Counted from the first letter of the stretch, positions 42,801 through 51,689 are shown. The stretch is 64,000 nucleotides of DNA from Nonomuraea polychroma (GCF_004011505.1 NZ_SAUN01000001.1:10815501-10879500), one strand, 5' to 3'. The notes: a model not told the origin generated them from the sequence alone. Numbers and translations are program-made.

Positions 42801-44315
42801 TCATTCGCTGAACTCTTTCTGGCTTCCTGACTGATTTAGCAGGTCAGGCCTGATGCTCAGGGCCGCGGCAAGACAGGCCAGAGGTACGGCCGGCAACACG
42901 TAGCGATAGTCGAACTCCGCTGCCGCGGCCGGTGTGATCAGCAGCACAACGGCCACCGACCAGGGCACCGGCCAGGACGGAACTCCCGCGAGGCGCTTGG
43001 CCTGACGCCTGCGGGCGATCGCCGCCACGGGTGGCACCAGGAGGACCCCCAGGAGCACCGGGCCGGGCAGCCGCGCCATGCTCTGGTAGGCCCTCAGCCA
43101 TCCGGCGTAGGGCTCGACGATCTCCGTGCCGATCGCACCTTGCTCATAGAGCTTGGCATACTCCGCGCCGACCTGCGCGGGATAGCGCCCAGGTGGTCCG
43201 GGCGGCGTCACAGGAAACTGGTAATAGCCGTAGATCTCCTGGTCCGGATAAGCCGGGCGGTCCCAGCGGAAGGAGCGGCCCAGCTCGGTCAGGACGGAGC
43301 CGGCGTAGTCGAGCGGCTGCTTGACGATCGCCCGCGTCGCGAACCTGGCCGCCAGGTCGTCGGTCTCCTTCGTGAACGTGATGCCCGGCAGCTTCACCAG
43401 GGGCGCGTCCTTGGCCCAGATGTACTCCTGGGACGGCGGGCGTTGCTCCGGCGGGCGCGGGTCGCACAGGACCTTCAGGTCCGGCGGCGGGTCCATCTTG
43501 GCGCAGTCCGCGAACGACATCGTGCGGGCGTACAGGAAGGCGCCGTTCGCGCCCACGATGCCGACGCGCTGGTAGGTGGCGTAGAACCAGGCGCCGTAGG
43601 CGACGATCGGCACCAGTGCGGCCGCCAGCAGCACTCCGGCGTGCCCGATCCGCCTGCGGAGCACGAACCAGCCCGCGAACACGATGATGAGCGGCTGGCC
43701 GACGGTCCTGGTCAGCGTGGCGGCGGCGAGCAGCAGCCCGATGGCGGCGACCGTGCCCGTCCCGCGCGTGCTGCACAGCGCCACGGCGGACACGACCAGG
43801 AACATGAACAACGTGTCGGAGACCAGCAGGTGCTCCAGCTCGATCTGGTACGCGTCGAGCAACACGGGGACCGCGGCCAGCGTCGCCGCCCACCTGGGGG
43901 CCCTCCGGGCGACCCGGTAGACCAGCACGCCGGTGGCCAGACCGAGCAGGTGCTGCGCCGCCGTCACCGCGGCGAAGGAATGGAACGGCTCCAGCAGCTT
44001 GAGGAACATCGAGTAGCCGGCCGGACGCACCAGGTCGGGGCGCGGCCGGAAGACGGTGACGATGTAGGTGTAGGAGTCGGGGAACCACAGGGCCGGGCGG
44101 TAGCCGAGCATGGCCAGGGCGCGCAGGAGCGTGCCGACGGCGAGCACCACGAGAAACCACCGGTGCCGCCGCACGACACCGGCCAACCGGCCGTCGGCCG
44201 CGGCGGCCACCGGGCCCTGAGCGGCGTCGCGCAGCAGCCGGCCCAGGCCGCTCCGCGCGGGCTCGGCCGCGCGAACCTCCGGCGCCACCCGCCCGTCCTC
44301 CTGCTTCTCCGGCAC
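42801..44315 (-). CDS. Polytopic membrane protein, ArnT/PMT-like glycosyltransferase (GT-C)
   Basis: 504 residues from GTG 44315, with 9-11 membrane helices. An N-terminal loop has LWFPDSYTYIV, whose Asp resembles the first-loop acidic motif of GT-C transferases. DAYQIELEHLLVSDTLF lies in the next helices. A large extracellular loop (about 275-400) contains two Cys. It probably transfers a sugar from a polyprenyl-phosphate donor outside the membrane; donor and acceptor unknown. It lies 201 bp upstream of the LCP gene on the same strand. Confidence 0.72.
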   Translation of the reverse strand: MPEKQEDGRVAPEVRAAEPARSGLGRLLRDAAQGPVAAAADGRLAGVVRRHRWFLVVLAVGTLLRALAMLGYRPALWFPDSYTYIVTVFRPRPDLVRPAGYSMFLKLLEPFHSFAAVTAAQHLLGLATGVLVYRVARRAPRWAATLAAVPVLLDAYQIELEHLLVSDTLFMFLVVSAVALCSTRGTGTVAAIGLLLAAATLTRTVGQPLIIVFAGWFVLRRRIGHAGVLLAAALVPIVAYGAWFYATYQRVGIVGANGAFLYARTMSFADCAKMDPPPDLKVLCDPRPPEQRPPSQEYIWAKDAPLVKLPGITFTKETDDLAARFATRAIVKQPLDYAGSVLTELGRSFRWDRPAYPDQEIYGYYQFPVTPPGPPGRYPAQVGAEYAKLYEQGAIGTEIVEPYAGWLRAYQSMARLPGPVLLGVLLVPPVAAIARRRQAKRLAGVPSWPVPWSVAVVLLITPAAAAEFDYRYVLPAVPLACLAAALSIRPDLLNQSGSQKEFSE

Positions 44316-44437
44316 GTCGCGTACGCTACCGGCCGCCGCACGAATGCCGTGCCACGAGCGGCGGCCGTGCGACGGCGTGTGGCCGCCGCCCGCCCGGATT
44401 CACCGCCCGTCCGCGCATGTGGCATGCCGCGCAGGCG

Positions 44438-44650
44438 GCTCGCCCGTGTGACGTTCGACACGAGGCACTGGGGCGGTGGCGCGCCGCTCGCCCGTGTGAG
44501 GCTGGACACGGATGCTGGGCGGTGGCACGCCGCTCGCTCGCGTGAGGTTGGACACGGATGCTGGGCGGTGGCACGCCGCTCGCTCGCGTGAGGTTGGACA
44601 CGGTGCTGGGCGGTGGCGCGCCGCTCTCCCGCTTGAGGTTGGATACGCTC
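44438..44650. repeat. 46-bp tandem repeat, about 4.6 copies
   Basis: Copies start at 44438 (48 bp, diverged), 44486 (46 bp), 44532 (46 bp), 44578 (45 bp) and 44623 (partial). Shared core: GTGAGGTTGGACACG followed by GCTGGGCGGTGGCACGCC. The array fills most of the 343-bp gap between two divergent membrane-protein genes and ends 8 bp before the 44659 start. Unit length is not a multiple of three, so it is not coding. The last partial copy carries GGATACGCT, which could be a -10 region. Confidence 0.75.
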
Positions 44651-44658
44651 ACTCTCCG

Positions 44659-46644
44659 ATGGAACTCGATCGACCCGGCCGGGTGCTGGCCGCGCTCTCG
44701 GTGGCTCCAGCGCTCGCCGTGACGGGATGGCTGCTGGCGGGGCTGCCGCTGCTGCTGCTCGGCCGATTCACGCCGCTGCCGGCGCTGCTGCTCGGCGTGC
44801 CTGCGGCCGCCCTGCTCTGCTGGGCCGGTGCCCGGCGGATCGGCAGGGTGGCCGAGGCCACGACGTGGCAGGTCGCCGGGGTGGTGGCGGTCGCGGTGGC
44901 GTCGGTCGTGTTCAACGCGGTGATGCACAGCGAGCAGCTGATCGTGCGGCGCGACCCGGCCGTCTACGCCCAGTACACCGCCTGGATCGCCGGCCACGGC
45001 GCGCTGCCCATAGGGGTCCAGCCGGAGGCGTTCGGCGGGGCCGATCCTTCGCTGGCCTTCGACAGTGTCGGGCTCTACGGCGTGGACGGAGGGCTGGTAC
45101 CCCAGTTCATGCCGGGCGCGCCGATGCTGTTCGCGCTCGGCCACTGGCTCGGCGCGCCGTTCGCGATGCCGGCCGTGCTGGGCGGGCTGGCCGTGCTCAC
45201 GGTGGCCGGCGTGGTGGCGAGGCTGGCCGGGGCGCGGTGGGCGGTGCTCGCGGCGCTGGCGTTCGCGGTGAGCATGCCGATCCTCTACACCTCGCGGACC
45301 ACGTTCAGCGAGATCCCGTCGCTGATCCTGCTGTTCGGCGGGCTGGCGCTGGCGCACGACGCGCTGGAGCGGCCGGGCTGGGGCCGCGGGCTGCTGACGG
45401 GGCTGGTGTTCGGCTTGGCCGTGCTGGTCAGGGTGGACGGGCTGCGTGACGTGCTGCCGGTGCTGGCGTTCGCGGGGTTGCTGATCGCGATGCGGCGCAG
45501 CTCGCGTTCCGCCAGGCCGCAGGGGGTGCTCGGGCTGCCGCTGCTGGCCGGGTTGGCGGCCGGGGCGGGGCTCGGGATGCTGGCGGGGTATCTGCTGGCC
45601 CGCCCGTACTTGGACTACTTGTCCGGCTCGGTCAGGCCGCTGTTGTTCATCTGCGGTGGGCTCCTGCTGCTCATCATGATCGGCACGGCAGCCGCGCCGC
45701 TCCTGGCCAGGATCCGGTTGCCGGCGTGGGCGCCCGCGATCGGGGCGGGGCTGGTGGTGCTCGTCATGGCCGCCCTGTACGTTCGCCCGTGGTTCCAGAC
45801 CGTGACCCGCGCCCCGGTCACGTCCGACGACCGGCGTACCTACGCGATGATCCAGTCGATCCAGCGGGCCAACGGCCTGCCCGTGGACGGCCGGCGACTC
45901 TACTTCGAGGACTCCCTGCACTGGGTGGTCTGGTATGTCGGCCTCCCCGTCGTGGTGCTGGCCACGATCGCGGCGGCCGTGCTCGTCCACAGGCTGCTGC
46001 GCGACGGCGACCCCTTCGAGTGGCTGCTGCCGCTCGCGGTCGTCGGCTGGACCACGGTCACCACACTGCTCCGGCCCGAGATCACCCCCGATCACCCGTG
46101 GGCCGCCCGCCGCCTGGTGCCCATCGTGATCCCGGGGCTGATCCTGCTCGCCACGTACGCGCTGAGCCGCCTGCGCACCACGCGCTGGTGGGTGACGGTG
46201 GCCGCCGTCCTGGTCGTGCTCCTGCCGCCGGTCGTGACGTCGATCGGCACCGCCTTCACCCCCGTCGAGCGGGGAGAGGCGGCGGCCGTCGCGGCGATGT
46301 GCGCCAAGCTCCCGCCCGACGCGTCCGTGCTGATCGTGGAGCGGGTCACCGGCGACCGGTTCACCCAGCTCGTCCGCGGGATGTGCGACCGCCCGGCGGC
46401 GAAGGTGAAGCTGGACGGGGAGGACACCGCGCCCGAGGCCGACGTGCGCCGCCTGATCGAGCGGGTGCGCGGGGCCGGCCGTGTCCCCGTCGTGCTGGCC
46501 GCCGAGTGCAGCCAGGTCTCGCCGTACGGGCCGGCCGATCATGTGATGGCGCTGGTCACGCTCCAGGACGAGCGCTCGCTCCTCGACCCCCCGAACGGGA
46601 CGTGGTCGCTGGGGATCGACGTTTGGATGGCAGTCGCTCAATGA
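44659..46644 (+). CDS. Large polytopic membrane glycosyltransferase-like protein
   Basis: 661 residues from ATG 44659; the upstream open frame is tandem-repeat DNA and was excluded. About 12 membrane helices. The first external loop contains RRDPAVYAQYTAWIAGHG, the acidic loop typical of GT-C enzymes, and GLVPQFMPGAPMLFALGHWL. A C-terminal soluble tail (about 550-661) has CAKLPPDASVLIVE. Probably a polyprenyl-phosphate-sugar dependent transferase or a related envelope protein. It heads a run with the GT2 gene 32 bp downstream. Confidence 0.7.
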   Translation: MELDRPGRVLAALSVAPALAVTGWLLAGLPLLLLGRFTPLPALLLGVPAAALLCWAGARRIGRVAEATTWQVAGVVAVAVASVVFNAVMHSEQLIVRRDPAVYAQYTAWIAGHGALPIGVQPEAFGGADPSLAFDSVGLYGVDGGLVPQFMPGAPMLFALGHWLGAPFAMPAVLGGLAVLTVAGVVARLAGARWAVLAALAFAVSMPILYTSRTTFSEIPSLILLFGGLALAHDALERPGWGRGLLTGLVFGLAVLVRVDGLRDVLPVLAFAGLLIAMRRSSRSARPQGVLGLPLLAGLAAGAGLGMLAGYLLARPYLDYLSGSVRPLLFICGGLLLLIMIGTAAAPLLARIRLPAWAPAIGAGLVVLVMAALYVRPWFQTVTRAPVTSDDRRTYAMIQSIQRANGLPVDGRRLYFEDSLHWVVWYVGLPVVVLATIAAAVLVHRLLRDGDPFEWLLPLAVVGWTTVTTLLRPEITPDHPWAARRLVPIVIPGLILLATYALSRLRTTRWWVTVAAVLVVLLPPVVTSIGTAFTPVERGEAAAVAAMCAKLPPDASVLIVERVTGDRFTQLVRGMCDRPAAKVKLDGEDTAPEADVRRLIERVRGAGRVPVVLAAECSQVSPYGPADHVMALVTLQDERSLLDPPNGTWSLGIDVWMAVAQ

Positions 46645-46676
46645 AGAGATCGGCCTGATGTGGAGCTGACCTTAAG

Positions 46677-47630
46677 GTGGGCAGAGTAACCTCGACCCCC
46701 GTGAGCACGCTTGAGACCCCCAAGAGTGGACCTGCCGTGGAAGAAGCGCCGTACGTCACCATCGTCCTGCCCTGCTACAACGAGCAGGATCACGTCATCG
46801 ACGAAGTCGAGCGCATCACCAGGGCCATGGACTCGAGCGGCTACACCTACGAGCTCGTGGCGATCGACGACTGCTCCAGCGACCTGACGCTGGCCCGTCT
46901 CCAGGAGGCCGCGCCGCGCTACCCGCACCTGCGCGTGCGCGCCTTCCACCGCAACGGCGGCTCCGGCACCGTGCGGCGCATCGGCTCGCAGGAGGCCAGG
47001 GGCGAGATCGTCGTCTGGACCGACGCCGACATGACCTACCCCAACGAGCGCATCCCCGAGCTGGTGCAGATCCTGGAGAAGGACAAGACGATCGACCAGG
47101 TGGTCGGCGCGCGCACCACCGAGGAGGGCTCGCACAAGCTGCTGCGGGTGCCCGCCAAGTTCGTGATCCGCAAGGTCGCGGAGATGCTGGCCGGTCAGAA
47201 GATCCCCGACCTCAACTCAGGGTTGCGGGCCTTCCGGAAGTCGGTGGCCAGGCCTTACCTGCGGCTGTTGCCTCCCGGGTTCTCGTGCGTGACGACGATC
47301 ACGTTGTCGTTCCTGTCCAACCAGCACGACGTCTACTACCTGCCCATCGAGTACGCCAAGCGGGCGGGCAAGTCGAAGTTCAGCTTCGTGTCCGACGCCT
47401 ACCGCTACATCCTGCAGGTGCTGCGGATGATCATGTACTTCAACCCGCTCAAGGTGCTGATGCCGCCCGCGTTGTGGCTGGTCGGCATCGGGTTCGTGAA
47501 GGGTGTCTGGGACATGGTCCAGCACCCGTTCTATTTCCCGGCCAACACCGTCATGATCTTCCTGTCCGGGATGCTCATCGGGTCCGTGGCGCTGCTGGCT
47601 GACCTGATCGTTCGCTCGCGGGGAGAGTAG
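46677..47630 (+). CDS. Family 2 glycosyltransferase, dolichol-phosphate mannosyltransferase-like
   Basis: 317 residues from GTG 46677 (GTG 46701 possible). GT-A domain: VTIVLPCYNEQDHVIDEVER, AIDDCSSDLTLARL, FHRNGGSGTVRRIGSQEARG and the metal site VVWTDADMTYPNE. Two C-terminal membrane helices (about 245-265 and 280-305). Enzymes of this class charge polyprenyl phosphate with a sugar, the donor used by GT-C proteins such as those at 42801 and 44659. Confidence 0.85.
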   Translation: MGRVTSTPVSTLETPKSGPAVEEAPYVTIVLPCYNEQDHVIDEVERITRAMDSSGYTYELVAIDDCSSDLTLARLQEAAPRYPHLRVRAFHRNGGSGTVRRIGSQEARGEIVVWTDADMTYPNERIPELVQILEKDKTIDQVVGARTTEEGSHKLLRVPAKFVIRKVAEMLAGQKIPDLNSGLRAFRKSVARPYLRLLPPGFSCVTTITLSFLSNQHDVYYLPIEYAKRAGKSKFSFVSDAYRYILQVLRMIMYFNPLKVLMPPALWLVGIGFVKGVWDMVQHPFYFPANTVMIFLSGMLIGSVALLADLIVRSRGE

Positions 47631-47634
47631 GCGC

Positions 47635-48696
47635 GTGCGGATCGCGATCGTCGGGCCGACCTATCCGTACAAGGGAGGCGGGGCGCAGCACACCACCGAG
47701 CTGGCGCACCGGCTGTCGGCGCTCGGGCACGACGTGGTGATCGAGTCGTGGCGGGCGCAATATCCGTCGTTCCTCTACCCGGGGCAGCAGACGATCTCCA
47801 CGCCCGAGGGCACGCCCTATCCGAAGACCGTGCGCAGGCTCGACTGGCGGCGGCCGGACGGGTGGGTGGCGGCCGGGCGGCGGCTGCGGTCGGCCGACCT
47901 CGTGGTGCTGGCCGTGCTGAGCCCGGTCCAGGTCCCCGCGTACTTGGGGATTTTGTACGGAATTTCCCGAAAAGTCAGGACAATTGCCCTCTGTCATAAC
48001 GTGCTGCCGCACGAGCGGAAGCCGTACGACGAGCCGCTCATGAAGGCCCTGCTCAAGCGGGTCGATGGCGTGCTGGCCCACTCCGAGCAGCAGGCCGGGC
48101 TGGCCAGAGGGCTGACGGGCAAGCCGGTGAGCGTGGCGGCGCTGCCCCCGCACCTGCCGTCCACCACCGCCGAACGGTCCTCGCAGGTGCACCGGCGGTT
48201 GTTGTTCTTCGGCATCGTCCGCCCGTACAAGGGGCTGGACCTGCTGCTCAGGGCGTTGCCTGAGGGGATCTCGCTGACCGTGGCGGGAGAGTTCTGGGGC
48301 GGGCTCGACGAGACGCGGGCGCTGATCGGCGAGCTGGGCATCGGTGACCGGGTGGAGCTGCGGCCGGGCTACGTTGCCGCGGAGGAGGTGCCCAAGCTGT
48401 TCGCCGCGGCGGACGCGCTGGTGTTGCCCTACCGGAACGCGACCGCCAGCCAGAACGTCTGGCTCGCCCACGAGCACGGCGTGCCGGTGATCGCCACCCG
48501 GGTGGGGGCGCTGGCCGACCACGTCACCGACGGCGTGGACGGACTGCTCGTCCAGCCGGGCGACGCCGGCGCGCTGCGGGAGGCGATCGAGCGGTTCTAC
48601 GCCTCGGGAGAACCCGAGAGGTTGCGGTCGGGGGTCAAGGCCGTCGATCCCGAGCCGTTCTGGTCGGCGTACGCGGGGACGCTCCTCGGCTCCTGA
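47635..48696 (+). CDS. Family 4 glycosyltransferase
   Basis: 353 residues from GTG 47635, 4 bp after the previous stop (GGGGAGAG RBS). N-terminal RIAIVGPTYPYKGGGAQHTTELAHR; C-terminal LLFFGIVRPYKGLDLLL, RPGYVAAEEVPKLFAAADA and ALVLPYRNATASQNVWLAHEHG. A complete GT-B fold. The stretch 47941-48000 is less GC-rich than its surroundings. The last 100 bp overlap the convergent flippase-like gene, an unusually long overlap. Confidence 0.86.
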   Translation: MRIAIVGPTYPYKGGGAQHTTELAHRLSALGHDVVIESWRAQYPSFLYPGQQTISTPEGTPYPKTVRRLDWRRPDGWVAAGRRLRSADLVVLAVLSPVQVPAYLGILYGISRKVRTIALCHNVLPHERKPYDEPLMKALLKRVDGVLAHSEQQAGLARGLTGKPVSVAALPPHLPSTTAERSSQVHRRLLFFGIVRPYKGLDLLLRALPEGISLTVAGEFWGGLDETRALIGELGIGDRVELRPGYVAAEEVPKLFAAADALVLPYRNATASQNVWLAHEHGVPVIATRVGALADHVTDGVDGLLVQPGDAGALREAIERFYASGEPERLRSGVKAVDPEPFWSAYAGTLLGS

Positions 48697-49556
48697 CGGC
48701 CGAGCAGGAACGAGATGCCTGCCGCCACCGCGTCCGCCAGCGTGAACGCCAGCCGTGACACGATCGCCACCGCCAGCGCGGGCGCGGTGCCGATGACCGG
48801 CCCGAGCACGAGCACCAGCGCGCCTTCCCTGATCCCCACGCCGGCCGGCACCACGACGGTGAGGATGCCGGTCGCCCAGGCGAACGCGTAAGCCCCGGTC
48901 GCGATGATGTAGAGGTCCGGCCGCCCGCCGAGCAGCCAGATGTGCACGCCGTAGACGAACCAGCCGAGCGCGGTCCACGCCACCGCGACGACCACCGTCC
49001 GGCCGGGCAGCACGCTCTCCAGCGGCTCCCTGCGCGCGATGCGCAGCGCCAGGTTGAGCCCCCACGTGAGCACCTTGGGATGCAGGCACACGGCGATCAC
49101 CGGGACGAGCAGCGCCAGATACCAGGCCTGGCGCACGGCGTCCAGCGTCCAGAGCGTGGCGGCCGCGATCGAGATCGCGACCCCGATGTTGATCACCAGC
49201 CCGAGCGAGATCGTGGCGAACGTGCGTCGCGGCGGGCTCCCGTGGTCCCGGCCCAGATCCATCATCGCCGCGTACGCCCACACCGCACCTGGGATGTACT
49301 TGCCCAGCTGGCCCACGAACATGATCCGCCCGGCGACCCGCAGCGGCACCCGCGTGCCCAGCCCCGCCAGGATCTCCCGCCAGGCCACCAGCATGAAGAA
49401 CTGGCCGAGCAGCACCGCGAGGAAGGCTCCGAGCACCGCCCACGGCGACATCGCCGCCACAGCGCTGGTGGTCTCCTCCCAGTTCCGTGCCAGGCCGTAC
49501 CCCAGAAATCCGAGCGCGATCAGCGCGAGGAAAATGCGCAGCAGCCGACGGAGCAT
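48597..49556 (-). CDS. Flippase-like (LPG synthase TM region/AglD) membrane protein
   Basis: 319 residues, about eight membrane helices, with conserved motifs RIMFVGQLGKYIPGAVW and VVVPAGVGIREGALVLVLG. This is the UPF0104/lysylphosphatidylglycerol synthetase transmembrane family, which is thought to act in lipid-linked sugar synthesis or flipping. No catalytic MprF domain is attached. A paralogue with the same motifs lies at 50748, opposite strand. The C-terminal ~30 residues (100 bp) overlap the GT4 gene. Confidence 0.82.
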   Translation of the reverse strand: MLRRLLRIFLALIALGFLGYGLARNWEETTSAVAAMSPWAVLGAFLAVLLGQFFMLVAWREILAGLGTRVPLRVAGRIMFVGQLGKYIPGAVWAYAAMMDLGRDHGSPPRRTFATISLGLVINIGVAISIAAATLWTLDAVRQAWYLALLVPVIAVCLHPKVLTWGLNLALRIARREPLESVLPGRTVVVAVAWTALGWFVYGVHIWLLGGRPDLYIIATGAYAFAWATGILTVVVPAGVGIREGALVLVLGPVIGTAPALAVAIVSRLAFTLADAVAAGISFLLGRQEPRSVPAYADQNGSGSTALTPDRNLSGSPEA

Positions 49557-49565
49557 TCGCTCAGG

Positions 49566-49879
49566 TTACGCGCGGTTCACCTGGTAAAGCCAGACGACAA
49601 GCCCGACGAGCGCCACCGCGGCGAGCAGCGCCAGGGCGATCTTGAGCGCGCTGTGCGGCCGGTCGCCCTGAACTTGCAGTTCTGGTGATCTGTCGGCACC
49701 TCGGCCTTGAACGGCGAGTGGAAGCCGTACTTCCAGCCCTTCAGCGTGGACAGGATCGGCAGGTTCCGGGTCTCCAGCGTGTACGTGCCCGGCGCGAACG
49801 CGTCGATGATCTCGCCCTCGTTGACGAAGACGGCGACCTGCGACTCGCGGACCACGAGCCGGGCGGCTAGGTCGGCCAC
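49566..49879 (-). pseudogene. Remnant of an SPFH-domain (YdjI/virion core-like) gene
   Basis: On the minus strand, LAARLVVRESQVAVFVNEGE followed by FAPGTYTLETRNLPILSTLK and WKYGFHSPFKAEV is the N-terminal SPFH segment of YdjI-like proteins. It then breaks off after about 65 residues; family members have about 350-400 residues. A neighbouring frame ends with a membrane helix (HSALKIALALLAAVALVGLV and on to VNRA) that stops at 49566, suggesting deletion plus frameshift joined two ends of a gene. The usual N-terminal start segment is also missing. Confidence 0.65.
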
Positions 49880-49923
49880 CGTACCAAAGCGAGTTGGCGG
49901 CGAGATGGGTACTGTGGGGCTCC

Positions 49924-50751
49924 GTGGGGAAGCAACGGCTCGCGCAGCTCGAATACTCGGAATTCCAGTCCGCCATGCTCGACGAGGAAAAACGGCGGCG
50001 CAAGGCAGCGAAGATCATCGCTGTGCTGGAGCACTTCCGCGGGCCGCTCGGCGGGCTGACCGTGGCCGACGTGGGCTGCTCGGCCGGGTTCATCGCCGAT
50101 GAGCTGGCGCAGGCCGGGGCCAAGCACACACTGGGCATCGACATCGACGTGCCGGGGCTGCACAAGGCGGCCGGCCGGTTCGGCGATCGGGTGGCGTTCG
50201 TCTGCGGCGACGGCACGGCGCTGCCGTTCCCCGACGGCTCGATCGACGTGCTGGTGTTCAACCACATTTACGAGCACGTGGTCGACCCGGACGCGGTGGT
50301 GGCCGAGATGCACCGGGTGTTGTCCGCCGACGGGGTGCTCTACCTGGGGCTCGGCAACCGGCTCGGGGTGATGGAGCCGCACTACAAGCTGCCGTTCCTG
50401 TCCTACCTGCCGCCTGCGCTCGCCGATCGGTACGTCCGGGCGTCCGGGCGGGCGGATCACTACTACGAGCGGTTCAGGACGCGGCGCGGGCTGCGGAAGA
50501 TGCTCAGGGCCTTCCACGTGTGGGACTACACGTTTCCCGTGCTCGCCACGCCGACCAGGTTCGCCGGTGGCGAGCTGTTCCCCGGGCTGCCGGGCAAGGT
50601 GGTGAAGGCCGCGCTGGCCAGGATGCCGCGCGCGGTGCTCAGGTTGCTGCTGCCGGTCGTGCCGACGTACCTGTGGGTGGCCACCAAGACGCCGAGGCGT
50701 CCGGTGGGCGCGGCGCTGCCGCAGCCGCCTGAGCGGGTCCGCCCGCTGTGA
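49924..50751 (+). CDS. Class I SAM-dependent methyltransferase
   Basis: 275 residues from GTG 49924 (a TTG at 49894 extends it by ten). The methyltransferase-11 fold shows VADVGCSAGFIADELAQAG, LGIDID, DGTALPFPDGSIDVLVFNHI and MHRVLSADGVLYLGLGN. The C-terminal third (after 200) has amphipathic segments. Set among glycosyltransferases and flippase-like genes, it may methylate a sugar or lipid intermediate. The following gene starts in GTGA overlap with its stop. Confidence 0.82.
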   Translation: MGKQRLAQLEYSEFQSAMLDEEKRRRKAAKIIAVLEHFRGPLGGLTVADVGCSAGFIADELAQAGAKHTLGIDIDVPGLHKAAGRFGDRVAFVCGDGTALPFPDGSIDVLVFNHIYEHVVDPDAVVAEMHRVLSADGVLYLGLGNRLGVMEPHYKLPFLSYLPPALADRYVRASGRADHYYERFRTRRGLRKMLRAFHVWDYTFPVLATPTRFAGGELFPGLPGKVVKAALARMPRAVLRLLLPVVPTYLWVATKTPRRPVGAALPQPPERVRPL

Positions 50752-50795
50752 ATCAGGAACCCGCTGTGAATCAGGAACCCGCTGTGAATCCGGAA
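50742..50795 (+). repeat. 18-bp direct repeat, three copies, across a stop/start junction
   Basis: CCCGCTGTGAATCAGGAA at 50742-50759 and 50760-50777, with a one-base variant at 50778-50795. Each copy contains a GTG that can start the downstream gene in the same frame, and each also reproduces the CTG-TGA end of the methyltransferase. The downstream protein therefore begins MNQEPAVNQEPAVNPE. Confidence 0.85.
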
Positions 50796-51674
50796 ACCGT
50801 GGCGCGGCCGCGGATCGCGCGCAGGCTCATCAGGGTCGGGTTCCTGCTCGTCGCGCTCGGGTTCGGCGGGTGGGCCGTGGTGGCGCAGTGGGACGCCGTG
50901 GTCGCCGGGTTCGCCAGGTTGTCCTGGGCCGCGCTGGCCGGGTCACTGGTCGCCGTGGTCGCCGCGCTGCTCGGGGCCATGCTCACGTGGCGTACCCTGC
51001 TGGCCGACCTCGGCTCGCCACTGCCGCTCAGGCCCGCGGCCAAGGTGTTCTTCGTGGGCCAGCTCGGCAAATACATCCCTGGCACCGTCTGGCCCGTGCT
51101 CGCCCAGATGGAGATGGGCCGCGACCTCGGCGTGCCGCGCTCGCGCAGCGCGGCGGCGTTCTTCCTGATGATGCCCATCCAGCTCGCCACCGGCCTGCTG
51201 GTCACGCTCGGCACGCTCGGCTGGGACAGGTACGGCTGGCTGCTGCTGATCGTCCCGCTGCTGCTGGTCCTGCTGGAGCCCAAGGTCATCAACGCCTTGA
51301 TCGCGTTCGGGCTGCGGCGGCTCAAGCGGGAGCCGCTCGAACGGCCGCTCACCCGGCGCGGCATGCTGACCGCGCTCGGCTGGGCGCTGGCCGGCTGGAC
51401 CGCTTACGGCGTGCACCTCTACTTCGTCGCCCCGCAGGGCGGCCTGCTCTTCGCCGTCGGCGCCTTCGCTTTGTCGTGGTGCCTGGGCATCATGACCTTC
51501 GTCGTCCCGGCAGGCGCCGGTGTGCGGGAGGTCGCCATGGTCGCGGTGCTGGCCCCTCACCTCGACCGCGGCTCCGCCATTGCGGTCGCCCTTTCCTCGC
51601 GCATTGTCATCGTCGTGGGGGACCTGATCTGCGCCGGCCTGGCGGGAATTGCGGCGCGTCGGGACTCAGTGTGA
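50748..51674 (+). CDS. Flippase-like (LPG synthase TM region/AglD) membrane protein
   Basis: 308 residues from GTG 50748; in-frame GTG codons at 50766 and 50784 within the triplicated 18-bp repeat are alternative starts. About eight membrane helices with KVFFVGQLGKYIPGTVW and FVVPAGAGVREVAMVAVLAP. A paralogue of the gene at 48597, and presumably the product of duplication. Coupled to the methyltransferase by a 4-bp overlap. A short intrinsic-type terminator spans its stop. Confidence 0.82.
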   Translation: MNQEPAVNQEPAVNPETVARPRIARRLIRVGFLLVALGFGGWAVVAQWDAVVAGFARLSWAALAGSLVAVVAALLGAMLTWRTLLADLGSPLPLRPAAKVFFVGQLGKYIPGTVWPVLAQMEMGRDLGVPRSRSAAAFFLMMPIQLATGLLVTLGTLGWDRYGWLLLIVPLLLVLLEPKVINALIAFGLRRLKREPLERPLTRRGMLTALGWALAGWTAYGVHLYFVAPQGGLLFAVGAFALSWCLGIMTFVVPAGAGVREVAMVAVLAPHLDRGSAIAVALSSRIVIVVGDLICAGLAGIAARRDSV

Positions 51675-51689
51675 TTTGACACACTTTTT
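51668..51689 (+). terminator. Intrinsic-type terminator at the end of the flippase-like gene
   Basis: AGTGTG-ATTTGA-CACACT (51668-51685), followed by a T-run (51685-51689). It overlaps the TGA stop. T-tract terminators are uncommon in this GC-rich window. The TTGACA inside it (51676-51681) could instead be a -35 for the next gene. Confidence 0.5.

Noticed and set aside
44512..44658. N-terminal extension of the membrane glycosyltransferase through the tandem repeats
   Set aside because: The 45-48 bp repeat units break the frame from copy to copy, and the hydrophobic N-terminus begins naturally at ATG 44659.
44326..46641. A 771-residue minus-strand open frame antisense to the membrane glycosyltransferase
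   Set aside because: Arg/His/Gln/Pro-rich shadow composition with no family motifs, opposite a clear 12-helix coding frame.
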